64,000 nt of DNA from Streptococcus suis (GCA_029593465.1 JAKTNK010000004.1:1-64000), one strand, 5' to 3'. Shown: positions 46,940 to 58,519, counted from the stretch's first letter. Numbers and translations are program-made. The notes: generated by a model not told the origin, from the sequence alone.

Positions 46940-47001
46940 AAAAACGGTTACAGACCTATTTAGCAAAAGGCTAAGGTCATTTTTATCATAAAGGAGGCAT
47001 T

Positions 47002-48987
47002 ATGACGTTTGATGCAGTTGATCAATTAGCGGTAAATACCATCCGCTCACTTTCTATGGATATGATTCAAAAGGCAAATTCTGGGCACCCAGGGTTACCA
47101 ATGGGAGCAGCGCCAATGGCCTATGTGCTTTGGAATCACTTTTTAACGGTCAATCCCAAGACAGGTCGTTCTTGGTCTAACCGTGACCGTTTTGTGCTCT
47201 CGGCTGGCCATGGTAGCGCACTGCTATACAGCTTACTTCATTTGTCTGGTTATGACGTGTCGATGGAAGAAATCAAGAATTTCCGTCAATTTGGCTCAAA
47301 AACACCGGGGCATCCAGAAGTTAATCATACGGATGGTGTGGAAGCAACGACAGGACCTTTGGGACAAGGGATTGCCAATGCTGTCGGAATGGCGATGGCA
47401 GAAGCTCATCTAGCAGCTAAGTATAATAGACCTGATTTTGACATTGTTGATCACTACACTTTTGCCCTCTGTGGTGATGGTGATTTGATGGAGGGAGTTT
47501 CTCAGGAGGCTTCTAGTCTTGCGGGTCATCTCAAATTAGGCAAACTCGTTCTTCTTTATGATTCCAACGATATTTCTCTTGACGGACCGACGTCAATGGC
47601 CTTTACTGAAGACGTTAAAGCGCGCTTTGAGGCCTATGGTTGGCAGCATCTATTGGTTGAAGATGGTAATGACTTGGCTGCTATTGCCACAGCGATTGAA
47701 GCAGCTAAAGCTGAGACGGCTAAGCCAACGATTATTGAAGTTAAAACCATCATTGGCTTTGGGGCTAAAAACCAAGGGACATCAGCTGTGCACGGTGCAC
47801 CACTTGGTGATGAGGGGGTTACTTATGCCAAAGAGGCCTATGGTTATGACTACCCTGCCTTTACAGTGCCTCAAGAAGTGGCTGAACGTTTTGCAACTGG
47901 CCTTCAGGCACGTGGTGAACAAACGGAAGCCGATTGGCACACGCTTTTTGCTAAATATGAAGCAGAGTATCCTGATTTAGCAGCAGATTATCAAGCAGCC
48001 TTTGATCTAGCACCTGTTGAGGTAGAACTTGGTGGGCATGATGTTGGGCAAAGTTCAGCTAGCCGTGTGACTAGCCAAGCAGCTATCCAACAAATCTCAG
48101 AACAAGTGTCTTATTTCTGGGGTGGCTCAGCTGACTTATCTGCCTCAAACAACACCATGGTGAAGGCAGAAACTGACTTCCAGCCAGACCATTACAATGG
48201 ACGTAACATCTGGTTTGGTGTGCGTGAATTTGCCATGGCAGCTGCGATGAATGGTATTGCCCTTCACGGTGGTAGCCGTGTTTATGGTGGAACCTTCTTT
48301 GTCTTCTCTAACTACCTTCTTCCAGCGGTTCGTATGGCTGCTCTCCAAGAACTGCCAACAGTCTATGTCATGACACACGATTCAGTTGCAGTCGGTGAAG
48401 ATGGGCCAACTCATGAACCAATCGAGCAATTGGCTAGTGTTCGTGCCATGCCAAACCTCAATGTGATTCGCCCCGCAGATGGAAACGAGGTCAATGCTGC
48501 CTGGAAACGTGCTCTTCGTGAAACCAAAAGACCAACTATGCTTGTCCTAACCCGTCAAAACCTACCAGTATTGGAAGGGACTGCTGAGTTGGCTGAAGAG
48601 GGTCTTAACAAAGGCGCTTATGTGCTTTCAGAAGCCAAAGCTGATCTTGATGGCATCATTATCGCAACAGGTTCTGAAGTGAAGTTAGCCCTTGACACCC
48701 AAGCGGCTCTAGCAGAAGAGGGTATCCATGTTCGTGTGGTTTCTATGCCGTCTCAAAACCTCTTTGATGCGCAATCAGCAGAGTACAAGGAAAGCGTTCT
48801 TCCAAGCGCCGTTACCAAACGCCTTGCTATTGAAGCAGCTTCAAGTTATGGTTGGGAACGTTACACTGGCTTGAACGGTGCAACATTGACCATTGATACT
48901 TGGGGAATGTCTGCGCCAGGTCATAAAATCTTTGAAGCCTATGGCTTTACGGTTGAAAATGCCGTGAAACGCTATAAAGCCTTATAA
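47002..48987 (+). CDS. tkt: Transketolase Tkt
   Basis: A 661-residue thiamine-diphosphate enzyme of the pentose phosphate pathway. The ThDP motif [18 protein letters not shown] and a C-terminal region with GSEVKLA are typical; [13 protein letters not shown]-type sequence [12 protein letters not shown] near residue 26 binds substrate. AAGGAGG precedes ATG. It is monocistronic and ends in a terminator. Confidence 0.97.
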   Translation: MTFDAVDQLAVNTIRSLSMDMIQKANSGHPGLPMGAAPMAYVLWNHFLTVNPKTGRSWSNRDRFVLSAGHGSALLYSLLHLSGYDVSMEEIKNFRQFGSKTPGHPEVNHTDGVEATTGPLGQGIANAVGMAMAEAHLAAKYNRPDFDIVDHYTFALCGDGDLMEGVSQEASSLAGHLKLGKLVLLYDSNDISLDGPTSMAFTEDVKARFEAYGWQHLLVEDGNDLAAIATAIEAAKAETAKPTIIEVKTIIGFGAKNQGTSAVHGAPLGDEGVTYAKEAYGYDYPAFTVPQEVAERFATGLQARGEQTEADWHTLFAKYEAEYPDLAADYQAAFDLAPVEVELGGHDVGQSSASRVTSQAAIQQISEQVSYFWGGSADLSASNNTMVKAETDFQPDHYNGRNIWFGVREFAMAAAMNGIALHGGSRVYGGTFFVFSNYLLPAVRMAALQELPTVYVMTHDSVAVGEDGPTHEPIEQLASVRAMPNLNVIRPADGNEVNAAWKRALRETKRPTMLVLTRQNLPVLEGTAELAEEGLNKGAYVLSEAKADLDGIIIATGSEVKLALDTQAALAEEGIHVRVVSMPSQNLFDAQSAEYKESVLPSAVTKRLAIEAASSYGWERYTGLNGATLTIDTWGMSAPGHKIFEAYGFTVENAVKRYKAL

Positions 48988-48994
48988 TCCTTAT

Positions 48995-49026
48995 AAAGTC
49001 TCACTTATTTGTGGGGCTTTGTTTTT
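48995..49026 (+). terminator. Terminator after tkt
   Basis: 10-bp stem AAAGTCTCAC/GTGGGGCTTT with two G·T pairs and a 6-base loop, then GTTTTTG. Confidence 0.7.
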
Positions 49027-49144
49027 GTTTCATCCACCAATCTGCCGATAGTCATTTGTCGAAAATAAGCTCTAGGCAAATCTATTGACGATATCACTAA
49101 TTAGTAATAAAATAGAATCAGTTATTACAAGGAGGATTATAACG

Positions 49145-50191
49145 ATGTCTATAGAATTAGGAATAACAACATTTGGAGAAACAACCCCTATTGAAGCAAC
49201 AGGTGAATTAGTCAGTCATAGCCAGCGTATTCGCCAGTTAGTCGAGGAAATTGAGTTAGCTGATCGCGTTGGCTTAGATGTTTATGCAATTGGAGAGCAT
49301 CATCGGGAAGACTTTGCCGTCTCTGCGCCTGAAATTGTTTTAGCAGGAGGAGCCGTGAATACTGAGCGTATCCGGTTATCAAGTGCAGTGACAATTTTGT
49401 CCTCAAGTGATCCCGTTCGTGTTTACCAACAGTATGCAACCATAGATGCTCTCTCAAACGGTCGTGCAGAAATTATGGCAGGGCGTGGTTCGTTTACAGA
49501 GTCTTTTCCTTTATTTGGTTATGATTTGCGTGATTATGACGAGCTTTTTGATGAGAAATTAGACATGCTCTTAAGAATCAATAAGACAACAAATCTGACC
49601 TGGTCTGGCAAACACACTCAAACAGTTGATAACAAACCCGTTTATCCAAGAGCCACTCAGCCTCATCTTCCGATTTGGGTAGCCACTGGTGGTAATCTTG
49701 ATTCGACGGTGAAGATTGCTGAAAAAGGTTTGCCGATAGCTTATGCAACAATTGGCGGCAATCCTAAGGCCTTTGGGCAGTTGGCAAAGATTTATCGACA
49801 AATTGCCAAAGAACATGGGCATGACATGAGTCAAATGAAGGTAGCTGCTCATTCTTGGGGTTGGATTGAAGCGGATAATCAGTCTGCTATTGAGCATTAT
49901 TACCATCCTACAAAGACGGTGACTGATAACATTGCTAAAGACCGTCCGCATTGGTCTTCGATGACCTATGAGGCTTATCTTAATGCTGTCGGCCCTAATG
50001 GTGCTATCTTTGCAGGAGATCCTGAACATGTTGCTGCTAAAATCATTGGTTTGATTGAGGCACTGGATTTGGATCGTTTTATGCTTCACTTACCGATTGG
50101 TTCTATGTCACATGAGAAGGTTTTAGAAGCCATTCGACTCTATGGTGAGGAAGTAGCTCCGATTGTTAGACAGCATTTCTCAAAAAAATAA
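49145..50191 (+). CDS. LLM-class flavin-dependent oxidoreductase
   Basis: A 348-residue luciferase-like monooxygenase/F420-type TIM barrel, of the small-molecule flavin-oxidoreductase subgroup. Typical motifs are the MSIELGITTFGE start, AIGEHHREDFAVSAPEIVLA, GRAEIMAGRGSFTESFPLFGYDL and GDPEHVAAKIIGL. ATG 49145 has AAGGAGG nine bases upstream. The substrate is unknown; related proteins act on alkanals or nitrile-type compounds. It appears alone, with a strong terminator. Confidence 0.9.
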   Translation: MSIELGITTFGETTPIEATGELVSHSQRIRQLVEEIELADRVGLDVYAIGEHHREDFAVSAPEIVLAGGAVNTERIRLSSAVTILSSSDPVRVYQQYATIDALSNGRAEIMAGRGSFTESFPLFGYDLRDYDELFDEKLDMLLRINKTTNLTWSGKHTQTVDNKPVYPRATQPHLPIWVATGGNLDSTVKIAEKGLPIAYATIGGNPKAFGQLAKIYRQIAKEHGHDMSQMKVAAHSWGWIEADNQSAIEHYYHPTKTVTDNIAKDRPHWSSMTYEAYLNAVGPNGAIFAGDPEHVAAKIIGLIEALDLDRFMLHLPIGSMSHEKVLEAIRLYGEEVAPIVRQHFSKK

Positions 50192-50210
50192 GCGGCTACA
50201 GCTTATGGTT

Positions 50211-50243
50211 AAACCCAGATGTCAAGTGACGTTTGGGTTTTTT
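50211..50243 (+). terminator. Terminator after the LLM-class oxidoreductase gene
   Basis: 14-bp arms from AAACCCAGATGTCA and TGACGTTTGGGTTT (two G·T pairs) with a very short loop, then TTTTT. The rest of the gap to proB shows no gene. Confidence 0.8.
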
Positions 50244-50408
50244 GCAGTCTTTTGAAGCCATGCGGTTAGTTGCTGGGATAGCGGATGGTAACGGTTAATG
50301 TTAGCGTAACATAAGCATAGCCCTGATCATTTCATGTTATCAAGAACTCCTTTTTGAAAATCCTCCTCATCCTTTGGTGAGACTTGATAGTGAAATGGGT
50401 GTTGGATA

Positions 50409-50417
50409 TGGTATAAT
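50409..50417 (+). promoter_or_regulatory. proB promoter placing transcription start at the ATG
   Basis: TGG followed by TATAAT (50412–50417). Only six bases separate it from the proB ATG at 50424, so the expected transcription start falls on or next to the start codon. There is no SD sequence. Confidence 0.8.
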
Positions 50418-50423
50418 TGCTCT

Positions 50424-51227
50424 ATGAAACGTGAATTTAGTAATGTGAAACGTTTGGTGATCAAGATTGGAACCAGTTCTTTAGTGTTGCCAAACGGGAA
50501 AGTGAATTTAGACAAAATTGATCAACTAGCATTTGTCATCGCTAGTTTGCAGAATAAAGGTCTAGAAGTGGTCTTGGTTTCGTCAGGTGCTATGGGCTTT
50601 GGTTTAAATCTTTTGGACTTGGACAAACGCCCCTATGAATTGGCGAAGCAACAGGCCGTATCAAGCGTTGGTCAGGTTGCTATGATGGGTTTATATGCCC
50701 AGGTTTTCTCCCACTATCAAACGCAGGTCTCTCAGATTTTATTGACCAGAGATGTTGTTGAGTTCCCGGAAAGTTTAGCAAATGTTACCAATGCTTTTGA
50801 GAGTCTTTTGGAGATGGGAATTGTGCCTATTGTCAATGAAAACGATGCCGTCAGTGTCGATGAGATGGACCATGCCACTCGCTTTGGTGACAATGATCGT
50901 CTATCGGCAATCGTTGCTAAGATTGTTGGGGCGGACCTATTGATCATGCTCTCGGATATTGATGGGCTGTTTGATAAAAATCCGACCATTTATGAGGATG
51001 CTGTTTTACGAGATTATGTCTCAGAAATTACGGAGGACATCTTAGGCTCTGCAGGTGGAGCAGGGTCAAAATTTGGAACAGGTGGCATGATGAGTAAGAT
51101 AAGGTCTGCCCAAATGATGTTCGATGCTGGTGGTGTTATGGTTTTAATGAATGGAGCGAGACCACGCGATATTCTTAAGGTCTTGGAAGGAGAGCGGATT
51201 GGCACGCTCTTTAAGCAGGAAAATTAG
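50424..51227 (+). CDS. proB: Glutamate 5-kinase ProB
   Basis: A 267-residue kinase for the first step of proline synthesis. Visible are [10 protein letters not shown] at the start, [30 protein letters not shown] and [15 protein letters not shown]. It lacks the C-terminal PUA domain of E. coli ProB, as in other streptococci. The start codon seems leaderless. Next gene proA is only six bases downstream. Confidence 0.96.
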   Translation: MKREFSNVKRLVIKIGTSSLVLPNGKVNLDKIDQLAFVIASLQNKGLEVVLVSSGAMGFGLNLLDLDKRPYELAKQQAVSSVGQVAMMGLYAQVFSHYQTQVSQILLTRDVVEFPESLANVTNAFESLLEMGIVPIVNENDAVSVDEMDHATRFGDNDRLSAIVAKIVGADLLIMLSDIDGLFDKNPTIYEDAVLRDYVSEITEDILGSAGGAGSKFGTGGMMSKIRSAQMMFDAGGVMVLMNGARPRDILKVLEGERIGTLFKQEN

Positions 51228-51236
51228 GAGGTTATG

Positions 51237-52487
51237 ATGGGATTGATTGAAACATTAGGGCAACAAGCTAAACAAGCTAGTCGTGATTTAGCGAAGCTAT
51301 CAACGCTTGAAAAAAATCAACTGCTAACAGCTTTAGCAAGGGAGTTGGTTGAACAGACTGACCGTATCTTGCTAGCCAATGAAAGAGATGTCGCAGCAGC
51401 GGCTAGTCATGGGATTTCAGAGGTCATGGTGGATCGTTTACGCCTAACCCCAGAGCGCATCATTGCTATCGCAGAAGGGGTTAGGCAAGTTGCAGCATTG
51501 ATGGATCCTATTGGCCAAGTTGTGCGTGGTTATACCAATTTAGATGGTTTAAAAATCCAACAAAAGCGGGTGCCGTTAGGGGTCATTGCCATGATTTTTG
51601 AGAGTCGTCCAAATGTCTCCATTGATGCTTTTAGCTTAGCTTTTAAGACAAATAATGCCATCATTCTTCGTGGTGGAAAAGACGCCATCAACTCCAATAA
51701 AGCCTTGATTGCTATTGCTCGAGAAACGCTTGCTAAGGCAGGATATAATCCCAATGTTGTTCAATTAGTTGAGGATACCAGCCATGCTGTTGCAGAAGCT
51801 TTGATGGTAGCAACTGACTATGTGGATGTGCTGATTCCGCGTGGGGGAGCGCGTTTGATTCAAAGGGTCAAAGAAAAAGCCAAGGTGCCTGTTATTGAGA
51901 CGGGTGTGGGTAATGTCCATATTTATGTGGATGAATACGCAGACTTGGAGATGGCAGCGGCTATTGTTGTGAATGCGAAAACGTCACGGCCAAGTGTTTG
52001 TAACGCTGCAGAGAGCCTTGTGGTTCACAAGAAGGTGGCAGAAACATTTTTACCTCAGCTAGAAACTGCCTTGGAAGCTGAACATGAGGTGGAATTACGT
52101 GCAGATGAACGCGCCATGGCTTATTTGTCAAAAGCGGTTAAAGCAGAAGAAGTCGATTTTGCGACAGAGTACTCAGATTACATCATGTCTGTTAAGGTTG
52201 TTGATAGTTTGGAAGAGGCTATCGACTGGATAAATACTTACACCAGTCATCACTCAGAGGCCATCGTGACTCAGGATATTAGTAGGGCGGAAACCTTCCA
52301 AGACAGCATCGACGCGGCAGCTGTTTATGTGAACGCTTCGACCAGATTTACCGATGGCTTTGTGTTTGGCTTAGGAGCAGAGATTGGCATCTCAACCCAG
52401 AAGATGCATGCCCGTGGACCGATGGGCTTAGAAGCCTTGACGTCAACCAAGTTTTATATCAATGGTAACGGCCAAGTGAGAAACTAA
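51237..52487 (+). CDS. proA: Gamma-glutamyl phosphate reductase ProA
   Basis: A 416-residue aldehyde-dehydrogenase-like enzyme that makes glutamate semialdehyde. The active cysteine is in [11 protein letters not shown] and the [11 protein letters not shown] and [12 protein letters not shown] motifs are typical. ATG 51237 is used because AGGAGG lies at five bases; the ATG at 51234 is too close. Operon with proB. The following gap carries the rsmH promoter. Confidence 0.97.
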   Translation: MGLIETLGQQAKQASRDLAKLSTLEKNQLLTALARELVEQTDRILLANERDVAAAASHGISEVMVDRLRLTPERIIAIAEGVRQVAALMDPIGQVVRGYTNLDGLKIQQKRVPLGVIAMIFESRPNVSIDAFSLAFKTNNAIILRGGKDAINSNKALIAIARETLAKAGYNPNVVQLVEDTSHAVAEALMVATDYVDVLIPRGGARLIQRVKEKAKVPVIETGVGNVHIYVDEYADLEMAAAIVVNAKTSRPSVCNAAESLVVHKKVAETFLPQLETALEAEHEVELRADERAMAYLSKAVKAEEVDFATEYSDYIMSVKVVDSLEEAIDWINTYTSHHSEAIVTQDISRAETFQDSIDAAAVYVNASTRFTDGFVFGLGAEIGISTQKMHARGPMGLEALTSTKFYINGNGQVRN

Positions 52488-52551
52488 TCTCAGTTCATCG
52501 CACGACTTAGCTAAGGCGACTTCCTTGTTTAAGACAAGCTAAGTTGATTTG

Positions 52552-52560
52552 TGCTATAAT
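52552..52560 (+). promoter_or_regulatory. rsmH promoter with probable leaderless start
   Basis: TGC followed by TATAAT (52555–52560), seven bases before the rsmH ATG. No SD precedes the ATG, so transcription would begin at the start codon. Confidence 0.8.
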
Positions 52561-52567
52561 AACAGTT

Positions 52568-53518
52568 ATGACTAAAGACTTTCATCATGTTACAGTGCTT
52601 CTCCATGAAACCGTTGATATGCTTGATATTAAGCCCGATGGGATCTATGTGGATGCGACCCTAGGTGGCGCAGGCCACACGTCTTACCTCTTGTCCCAGC
52701 TCAGTGAGACAGGGCATCTTTATTGCTTTGACCAAGATCAGACAGCTATTGACAATGCTCAGGCAAAACTAAAAGATTATATCGACAAGGGTATGGTAAC
52801 CTTTATTAAAGATAATTTCCGTCATCTAAAGTCCAATCTAGAGAAACTAGGCGTGACTGAGATTGATGGGATTTTGTATGACTTGGGGGTATCTAGTCCT
52901 CAGTTGGATGAGCGTGAGCGTGGTTTTTCTTATAAACAAGACGCCCCTCTGGATATGCGCATGAATCGCCAAGCGACGCTAACAGCTTATGATGTCATCA
53001 ACACCTACGACTACCATGACTTAGTGCGTATTTTCTTTAAATACGGTGAGGATAAATTCTCTAAACAGATTGCACGTAAGATTGAGCAGGCCCGTCAAGT
53101 CAAGCCGATTGAGACCACGACAGAGTTAGCAGAGCTGATCAAATCTGCTAAACCTGCTAAGGAACTCAAGAAAAAAGGGCATCCAGCCAAGCAGATTTTT
53201 CAAGCGATTCGTATCGAAGTGAATGATGAACTTGGAGCTGCTGATGAGTCTATCCAAGAAGCCATGGATTTATTGGCTCTTGGTGGGCGAATATCAGTCA
53301 TCACCTTTCATTCGCTCGAGGATCGCCTCACCAAGCAGTTGTTCAAAGAGGCTTCAACAGTGGAAGTTCCAAAAGGCTTGCCGTTTATCCCCGATGAGCT
53401 TCAGCCTAAGATGGCGGTGGTCAATCGTAAACCAATCCTACCAAGTCAAGAAGAATTAGCAGCAAATCATCGAGCCCACTCAGCAAAACTCCGAGTGGCT
53501 CAGAAAGTCAGGAAGTAA
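52568..53518 (+). CDS. rsmH: 16S rRNA (cytosine1402-N4)-methyltransferase RsmH (MraW)
   Basis: A 316-residue SAM methyltransferase and first gene of the division/cell-wall cluster. Motifs: [11 protein letters not shown] start, [11 protein letters not shown] (SAM), [19 protein letters not shown] and [10 protein letters not shown]. Start codon ATG 52568 is chosen over the ATA/other upstream frame because the promoter -10 ends seven bases before it. Followed by ftsL with a two-base gap. Confidence 0.96.
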   Translation: MTKDFHHVTVLLHETVDMLDIKPDGIYVDATLGGAGHTSYLLSQLSETGHLYCFDQDQTAIDNAQAKLKDYIDKGMVTFIKDNFRHLKSNLEKLGVTEIDGILYDLGVSSPQLDERERGFSYKQDAPLDMRMNRQATLTAYDVINTYDYHDLVRIFFKYGEDKFSKQIARKIEQARQVKPIETTTELAELIKSAKPAKELKKKGHPAKQIFQAIRIEVNDELGAADESIQEAMDLLALGGRISVITFHSLEDRLTKQLFKEASTVEVPKGLPFIPDELQPKMAVVNRKPILPSQEELAANHRAHSAKLRVAQKVRK

Positions 53519-53520
53519 CC

Positions 53521-53844
53521 ATGTCAAATGAAACTAAGCGTGAAGCCATTACAGAGGCTTTGCAAAAACGCATTGGAACAACAAGCCGTATTGAAAAGGG
53601 ATTTTACGGCTCTATCGTTATTACGACGATTGTGATGGCTATCAGTATTATCTACCTGCAAAGTCGTAATATGCAAGTGCAAAAAGAAATCAACCATTGG
53701 AATGTTGAAATAAACGGTGCTCAAACGGATTTAAATGACGCTAAGCAAGAGGTCAACGAACTGAGCCGTTATGATCGTATTTCTGAAATTGCCAAAAAAG
53801 CTGGATTAAGCATTCAAAATGACAATATTCAAAATGTGGAGTAG
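53521..53844 (+). CDS. ftsL: Cell division protein FtsL
   Basis: A 107-residue bitopic protein. Cytoplasmic N-terminus (about 1–28), one hydrophobic segment (IVITTIVMAISIIYLQ, about 33–48) and an extracellular coiled coil ending near residue 95. It links FtsB/DivIC to the FtsW–PBP2X septal synthase. Sequence alone is diverged, so the call rests on position before pbp2X and topology. Confidence 0.93.
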   Translation: MSNETKREAITEALQKRIGTTSRIEKGFYGSIVITTIVMAISIIYLQSRNMQVQKEINHWNVEINGAQTDLNDAKQEVNELSRYDRISEIAKKAGLSIQNDNIQNVE

Positions 53845-53846
53845 AA

Positions 53847-56093
53847 ATGAGTAAACTTCGAAAACTCTTTCTTGACTATGTGGTCAAGATTAGAAAAGAA
53901 TACCCAGAAGAGAATAGGCGTTATGCTGGTCAAAATCTGATGATCCTTACGGTGTTCATCTTTTTTGTCTTTGTCATTAATTTTGCCGTCATCGTTGGTT
54001 CGGATAGTAAATTTGGTGTAAACTTATCAGAAGGTGCCAAAGCTGTCTATAACACTAGAACAACACTGCAAGCAAGACGAGGCAGTATATTTGATCGCAA
54101 TGGCAATATCATTGCTGAAAATTCAACAACGTACAGTGTTTATGCTATCATCGACAAAACCTACGTCAGTGTCAATAAGGAAAAACTCTATGTTCAACCC
54201 TCACAGTACGATAAGGTGGCAGACTTGTTTAACAAGGAATTGGGGATGGATAAGGACTACGTTATCAGTCAACTTAAGCAAAAAAATCTGACACAGGTCG
54301 CTTTTGGTACGAAAGGTTCTAACCTCAGTTACAGTAAGATGAGCACGCTGAAAGAGGCTGTGGAAAATGAAAAGATTAAGGGCATTTCGTTTGAAACGAG
54401 CACCAGCAGGATGTACCCTAACGGTTCTTTTGCGTCTCAGTTTATCGGATTAACAAAGACAGATACTGCTAAAAATGGCTCAACCCTATTAGTTGGTGAT
54501 AATGGACTTGAAGCCTCCTTAAATGATATCTTATCTGGTAAAGACGGTGTTGTTGAGTATGAAAAAGATCGCAATGGTAATGTCCTTTTAGGGACTCAGC
54601 GAGTTATCAAAAAAGCGGTTGATGGGAAAGACGTCTACACCACCCTGTCAGCCCCTCTCCAAACCTATTTAGAAACCCAAATGGATGCCTTTCAAGCCCA
54701 GACCAAGGGCAAGAATGCAACGGCCACGATTATGAATGCTAAAACTGGGGAAATCCTAGCTACCACGCAGCGTCCAAGTTTCAATTCTGATACGAGAAAG
54801 GGACTTGAAGCCAAGGATTTTTCTTGGCAGAATATCCTCTATCAGTCCAACTATGAGCCGGGTTCCACCATGAAGGTGATGACCCTAGCGGCAGCCATTG
54901 ATGATAAGAAATTCAAACCCAACGAGTACTTTACCAACTCAGGGTTAAACTTGTCTGGGATTATTGTCAATGACTGGTCGTTTAACAACGGCACAGCGCC
55001 TATTCAAACCATGACCTATGCGCAAGGATTTGCCTATTCTAGTAATGTTGGCATGACCTTGCTAGAGCAAAAAATGGGAAATAGTAAGTGGCGTAACTAC
55101 TTATTGTCTAAATTTAAATTTGGTATCCCAACCTACTTTGGAATGATGTATGAAGCAGGTGGTATTATTTCATCAAATAGTGTTAATACTGCTACCAGCG
55201 CTTTTGGTCAAGGGATTGCAGTAACTCAAACCCAGATGTTACGTGCGTTTAGTGGCGTCTCAAATGACGGTGTGATGGTGGAGCCGCAATTTATCAGTCA
55301 GATTGTTGATCATAATGATGGCACGAGCCGTGTAGCAAAGCCAGAGGTAGCTGGTCATCCTGTCAGCAAGAAAGTGGCTCAAGAAACCCGTGATTATATG
55401 GTAACTGTTGGAACAACCCCTTATTATGGCACGCTTTACGCAAATGGCTATGGCCCTATTATTCAGGTAGGTAATGAATCTGTTGCCGTTAAGTCGGGAA
55501 CAGCAGAAATTGCCAAAGAAGACGGTTCGGGTTATATTAAAGGAGAACGTCAATACTTGCTGTCCGTGGTCGCCATGGTACCAGCAGATGATCCTATTTA
55601 CACCATGTATGTAACCGTTCAGCAGCCAGGCAGTTGGACAGGAATGGAGTGGCAGACGATTTTCAATCCTGTTTTGGAAGAAGCCATGACCATGCAAGAG
55701 CAATTGTTATCATCAAGCTCTGATAAAGAGAAACACCCAGAGACCACCTATACCATGCCCCAATTTGCAGGGCAACCGACAGCCGCTGTGATGCGAACCC
55801 TCCGTCAGAATCTTGTACACCCTACCTTAGTCGGAAACGGTGCTAAAATTACCAAAAGTTCGGTGACAAAAGGTATTCAACTCAAAGCCAATCAGCAAAT
55901 CTTACTACAAGCTGGTCAGGTTGATGAGATGCCAGATATGTATGGTTGGAGTAAGCGAAATGTCCAAGCCTTCGCCAAATGGAATGATTTGAGCATCACG
56001 ATTAAAGGTTCTGGAAAGGTCATCAAGCAAAATATTGATGCTGGAACATCGTTGAAGAAAAAGAAAAATATCAAAATAACCTTAGGAGATTAA
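53847..56093 (+). CDS. pbp2X: Penicillin-binding protein 2X
   Basis: A 748-residue septal transpeptidase. One membrane helix near residues 30–50, pedestal domain, transpeptidase domain with STMK (active Ser about 340), SSN (about 397) and KSGT (about 549), then two PASTA domains (about 625–748). The sequence at these motifs is intact, with no obvious resistance changes visible. Target of beta-lactams. Starts two bases after ftsL ends. Confidence 0.97.
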   Translation: MSKLRKLFLDYVVKIRKEYPEENRRYAGQNLMILTVFIFFVFVINFAVIVGSDSKFGVNLSEGAKAVYNTRTTLQARRGSIFDRNGNIIAENSTTYSVYAIIDKTYVSVNKEKLYVQPSQYDKVADLFNKELGMDKDYVISQLKQKNLTQVAFGTKGSNLSYSKMSTLKEAVENEKIKGISFETSTSRMYPNGSFASQFIGLTKTDTAKNGSTLLVGDNGLEASLNDILSGKDGVVEYEKDRNGNVLLGTQRVIKKAVDGKDVYTTLSAPLQTYLETQMDAFQAQTKGKNATATIMNAKTGEILATTQRPSFNSDTRKGLEAKDFSWQNILYQSNYEPGSTMKVMTLAAAIDDKKFKPNEYFTNSGLNLSGIIVNDWSFNNGTAPIQTMTYAQGFAYSSNVGMTLLEQKMGNSKWRNYLLSKFKFGIPTYFGMMYEAGGIISSNSVNTATSAFGQGIAVTQTQMLRAFSGVSNDGVMVEPQFISQIVDHNDGTSRVAKPEVAGHPVSKKVAQETRDYMVTVGTTPYYGTLYANGYGPIIQVGNESVAVKSGTAEIAKEDGSGYIKGERQYLLSVVAMVPADDPIYTMYVTVQQPGSWTGMEWQTIFNPVLEEAMTMQEQLLSSSSDKEKHPETTYTMPQFAGQPTAAVMRTLRQNLVHPTLVGNGAKITKSSVTKGIQLKANQQILLQAGQVDEMPDMYGWSKRNVQAFAKWNDLSITIKGSGKVIKQNIDAGTSLKKKKNIKITLGD

Positions 56094-56094
56094 C

Positions 56095-57105
56095 ATGCTA
56101 TTGAGTTTAATAGTGGGTACCATTAGTTTTGTGCTAACCATTATCGCTATGCCCCGCTTTATTCACTACTATCGAATGAAAAAAATTGGTGGTCAGCAAA
56201 TGCATGAAGATGTCAAACAACATCTTGAAAAAGCTGGCACGCCAACCATGGGAGGCACTGTTTTTTTGACCGTTAGTCTTCTGGTTAGTTTCTTGTTTGC
56301 CTTAATCACCCATTTTAATCAAGGAACTGGGATGGGAGCGACAATCGGTATCTTGTCGGTTGTTCTTATCTATGGTATTATTGGTTTTTTGGATGATTTT
56401 TTGAAAATTTTCAAGCAAATCAATGAGGGACTGACGCCCTGGCAAAAGATGAGTTTGCAAATCATCGCTGGTCTTTTGTTCTATTTTATCCATGTGCGTC
56501 CTAGTGGGATAGCGAGTTTGACCATTTTGGGAGGGCAGTTACCGCTTGGTATCTTGTATGTTGGCTTTGTGATTTTTTGGGTTGTGGGTTTCTCAAATGC
56601 GGTTAACCTGACCGATGGCATTGATGGCTTAGCCTCTATTTCGGTAGTGATTAGTTTACTGGCTTATGGGGTTATCGCTTTTGTGCAAAAGCAATTTGAC
56701 ATCCTACTCATTATTGCCTCCATGATTGGTGGTTTACTTGGCTTCTTTATGTTTAATAAAAAGCCGGCCAAGGTCTTTATGGGAGACGTTGGCTCACTAG
56801 CCCTAGGGGCGATGTTGGCAGCAATCTCCATCGCACTGCGTCAAGAATGGACCTTGCTCTTGATTGGCTTGGTTTACGTTTTTGAAACAGCCTCTGTCAT
56901 GTTACAAGTCACTTACTTTAAGTTAACCAAACGGCGTTACGGTCAAGGCCGTCGTATCTTCCGGATGACCCCTTTTCATCACCATCTAGAGCTAGGAGGC
57001 TTATCCGGTCGTGGCGAACGCTGGAGTGAGTGGAAAGTCGATGCTTTCATGTGGGCTGTGGCTGTACTCTCAAGTCTAGCTGCCCTAGCACTACTCTATT
57101 TATAA
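56095..57105 (+). CDS. mraY: Phospho-N-acetylmuramoyl-pentapeptide transferase MraY
   Basis: A 336-residue membrane enzyme making lipid I from UDP-MurNAc-pentapeptide. About ten hydrophobic segments; catalytic motifs [23 protein letters not shown] and [10 protein letters not shown], and the C-terminal [14 protein letters not shown]. Last gene of the cluster; starts directly after pbp2X and ends before a terminator. Confidence 0.98.
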   Translation: MLLSLIVGTISFVLTIIAMPRFIHYYRMKKIGGQQMHEDVKQHLEKAGTPTMGGTVFLTVSLLVSFLFALITHFNQGTGMGATIGILSVVLIYGIIGFLDDFLKIFKQINEGLTPWQKMSLQIIAGLLFYFIHVRPSGIASLTILGGQLPLGILYVGFVIFWVVGFSNAVNLTDGIDGLASISVVISLLAYGVIAFVQKQFDILLIIASMIGGLLGFFMFNKKPAKVFMGDVGSLALGAMLAAISIALRQEWTLLLIGLVYVFETASVMLQVTYFKLTKRRYGQGRRIFRMTPFHHHLELGGLSGRGERWSEWKVDAFMWAVAVLSSLAALALLYL

Positions 57106-57112
57106 TAATATT

Positions 57113-57141
57113 AAGGCAGGGAAGCTTTTACCCTGCTTTTT
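57113..57141 (+). terminator. Terminator after mraY
   Basis: AAGGCAGGG and CCCTGCTTTTT pair across a 9-base loop and end in a T-run, closing the cluster. Confidence 0.8.
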
Positions 57142-57144
57142 ATG

Positions 57145-57153
57145 TGGTATAAT
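57145..57153 (+). promoter_or_regulatory. Extended -10 promoter for the DEAD-box helicase
   Basis: TGG directly before TATAAT (57148–57153), 22 bases before the start, with AAGGAGG downstream as ribosome binding site. Confidence 0.7.
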
Positions 57154-57175
57154 AGTCATCAGAAAAGGAGGCCTT

Positions 57176-58519
57176 ATGTCCTTTAAAGATTTTAATTTCA
57201 AACCTTATATTCAGTCAGCCTTGGATGAGATTGGCTTCAAGGAGCCCACAGAAGTTCAACAACGCCTTATTCCAGTTGTTCGCTCAGGTCGTGATCTTGT
57301 TGGTGAGTCTAAAACAGGTTCTGGCAAGACCCACACCTTCTTACTGCCTATTTTTGAAAAGTTGGATGCCACCAAAGACGGTGTGCAAGTTGTGATTACA
57401 GCACCTAGTCGAGAGTTGGCAACGCAGATTTATCAAGCGACCAAACAAATTGCAGCTCACTCAGCTACAGAAATTCGAGTGGCCAACTATGTGGGGGGTA
57501 CCGACAAATTACGCCAAATTGAGCGCTTGAAAGTGCGTCAACCTCACATTGTGATTGGGACTCCAGGTCGTATCTATGATTTGGTTAAATCGGGTGATTT
57601 AGAGATTTACAGAGCTCATACCTTTGTTGTGGATGAAGCGGATATGACTATGGATATGGGCTTTTTAGACACAGTCGATAAGATTGCTGCTAGCTTGGCC
57701 AAGGATGTCCAAATCCTCATTTTTTCAGCAACGATTCCTCAAAAATTACAGCCATTTTTGAAAAAATACTTGACCAATCCCGTTATGGAGCAGATTAAGA
57801 CTCGTACAGTTATCGCTGACACCATTTCCAATTGGTTGATTTCAACAAAAGGCAAAGATAAAAATACTCAGATACTAAATTTATCGAAGGCAATTAACCC
57901 TTATTTGGCTATGATTTTTGTCAATACCAAGGAACGTGCGGATGAGTTGCACGCTTACTTATTAGCAAATGGGTTAAAAGTCGCTAAACTGCATGGAGGT
58001 ATCCCACCGCGTGAGCGTAAGCGGATGATGAATCAAGTCAAAAATCTAGACTATGAGTACATTGTGGCGACAGATCTAGCAGCCCGTGGTATTGATATCG
58101 AAGGGGTTAGTCATGTGATTAACGATGCTATTCCTCAGGATTTATCCTTTTTTGTTCACCGTGTTGGTCGTACGGGGCGCAATGGCTTATCTGGTATTGC
58201 CATTACCCTCTATCAGCCAAGTGATGACTCCGATATCCGTGAGTTGGAAAAAATGGGCATTGTCTTTGAACCCAAGGTATTAAAAAATGGGGAGATTCAA
58301 GATACCCATGACCGTGATCGCCGCCTTAACCGTGAAAAATCATACCAAAAGCTTGATACTGAGATGATTGGCTTGGTCAAAAAGAAAAAGAAAAAAGTAA
58401 AGCCAGGCTACAAAAAGAAAATTCAGTGGGCAGTTGATGAGAAGCGTCGCAAAGAACGCCGTGCTGCCAATAAGGCACGTGGTAGAGCTGAGCGTAAGGC
58501 GAGAAGGCAATCCTTCTAG
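57176..58519 (+). CDS. cshB: DEAD-box ATP-dependent RNA helicase (CshB-like)
   Basis: A 447-residue DEAD-box helicase. Q-motif region FKDFNFKPYIQ, motif I SKTGSGKTH, motif II VVDEAD, motif III FSATIPQ, motif VI VHRVGRTGRNG. A lysine/arginine-rich C-terminal tail binds RNA. In Bacillus the CshB-type helicases act in cold shock and ribosome/RNA handling. It stands downstream of mraY but with its own promoter. Confidence 0.9.
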   Translation: MSFKDFNFKPYIQSALDEIGFKEPTEVQQRLIPVVRSGRDLVGESKTGSGKTHTFLLPIFEKLDATKDGVQVVITAPSRELATQIYQATKQIAAHSATEIRVANYVGGTDKLRQIERLKVRQPHIVIGTPGRIYDLVKSGDLEIYRAHTFVVDEADMTMDMGFLDTVDKIAASLAKDVQILIFSATIPQKLQPFLKKYLTNPVMEQIKTRTVIADTISNWLISTKGKDKNTQILNLSKAINPYLAMIFVNTKERADELHAYLLANGLKVAKLHGGIPPRERKRMMNQVKNLDYEYIVATDLAARGIDIEGVSHVINDAIPQDLSFFVHRVGRTGRNGLSGIAITLYQPSDDSDIRELEKMGIVFEPKVLKNGEIQDTHDRDRRLNREKSYQKLDTEMIGLVKKKKKKVKPGYKKKIQWAVDEKRRKERRAANKARGRAERKARRQSF

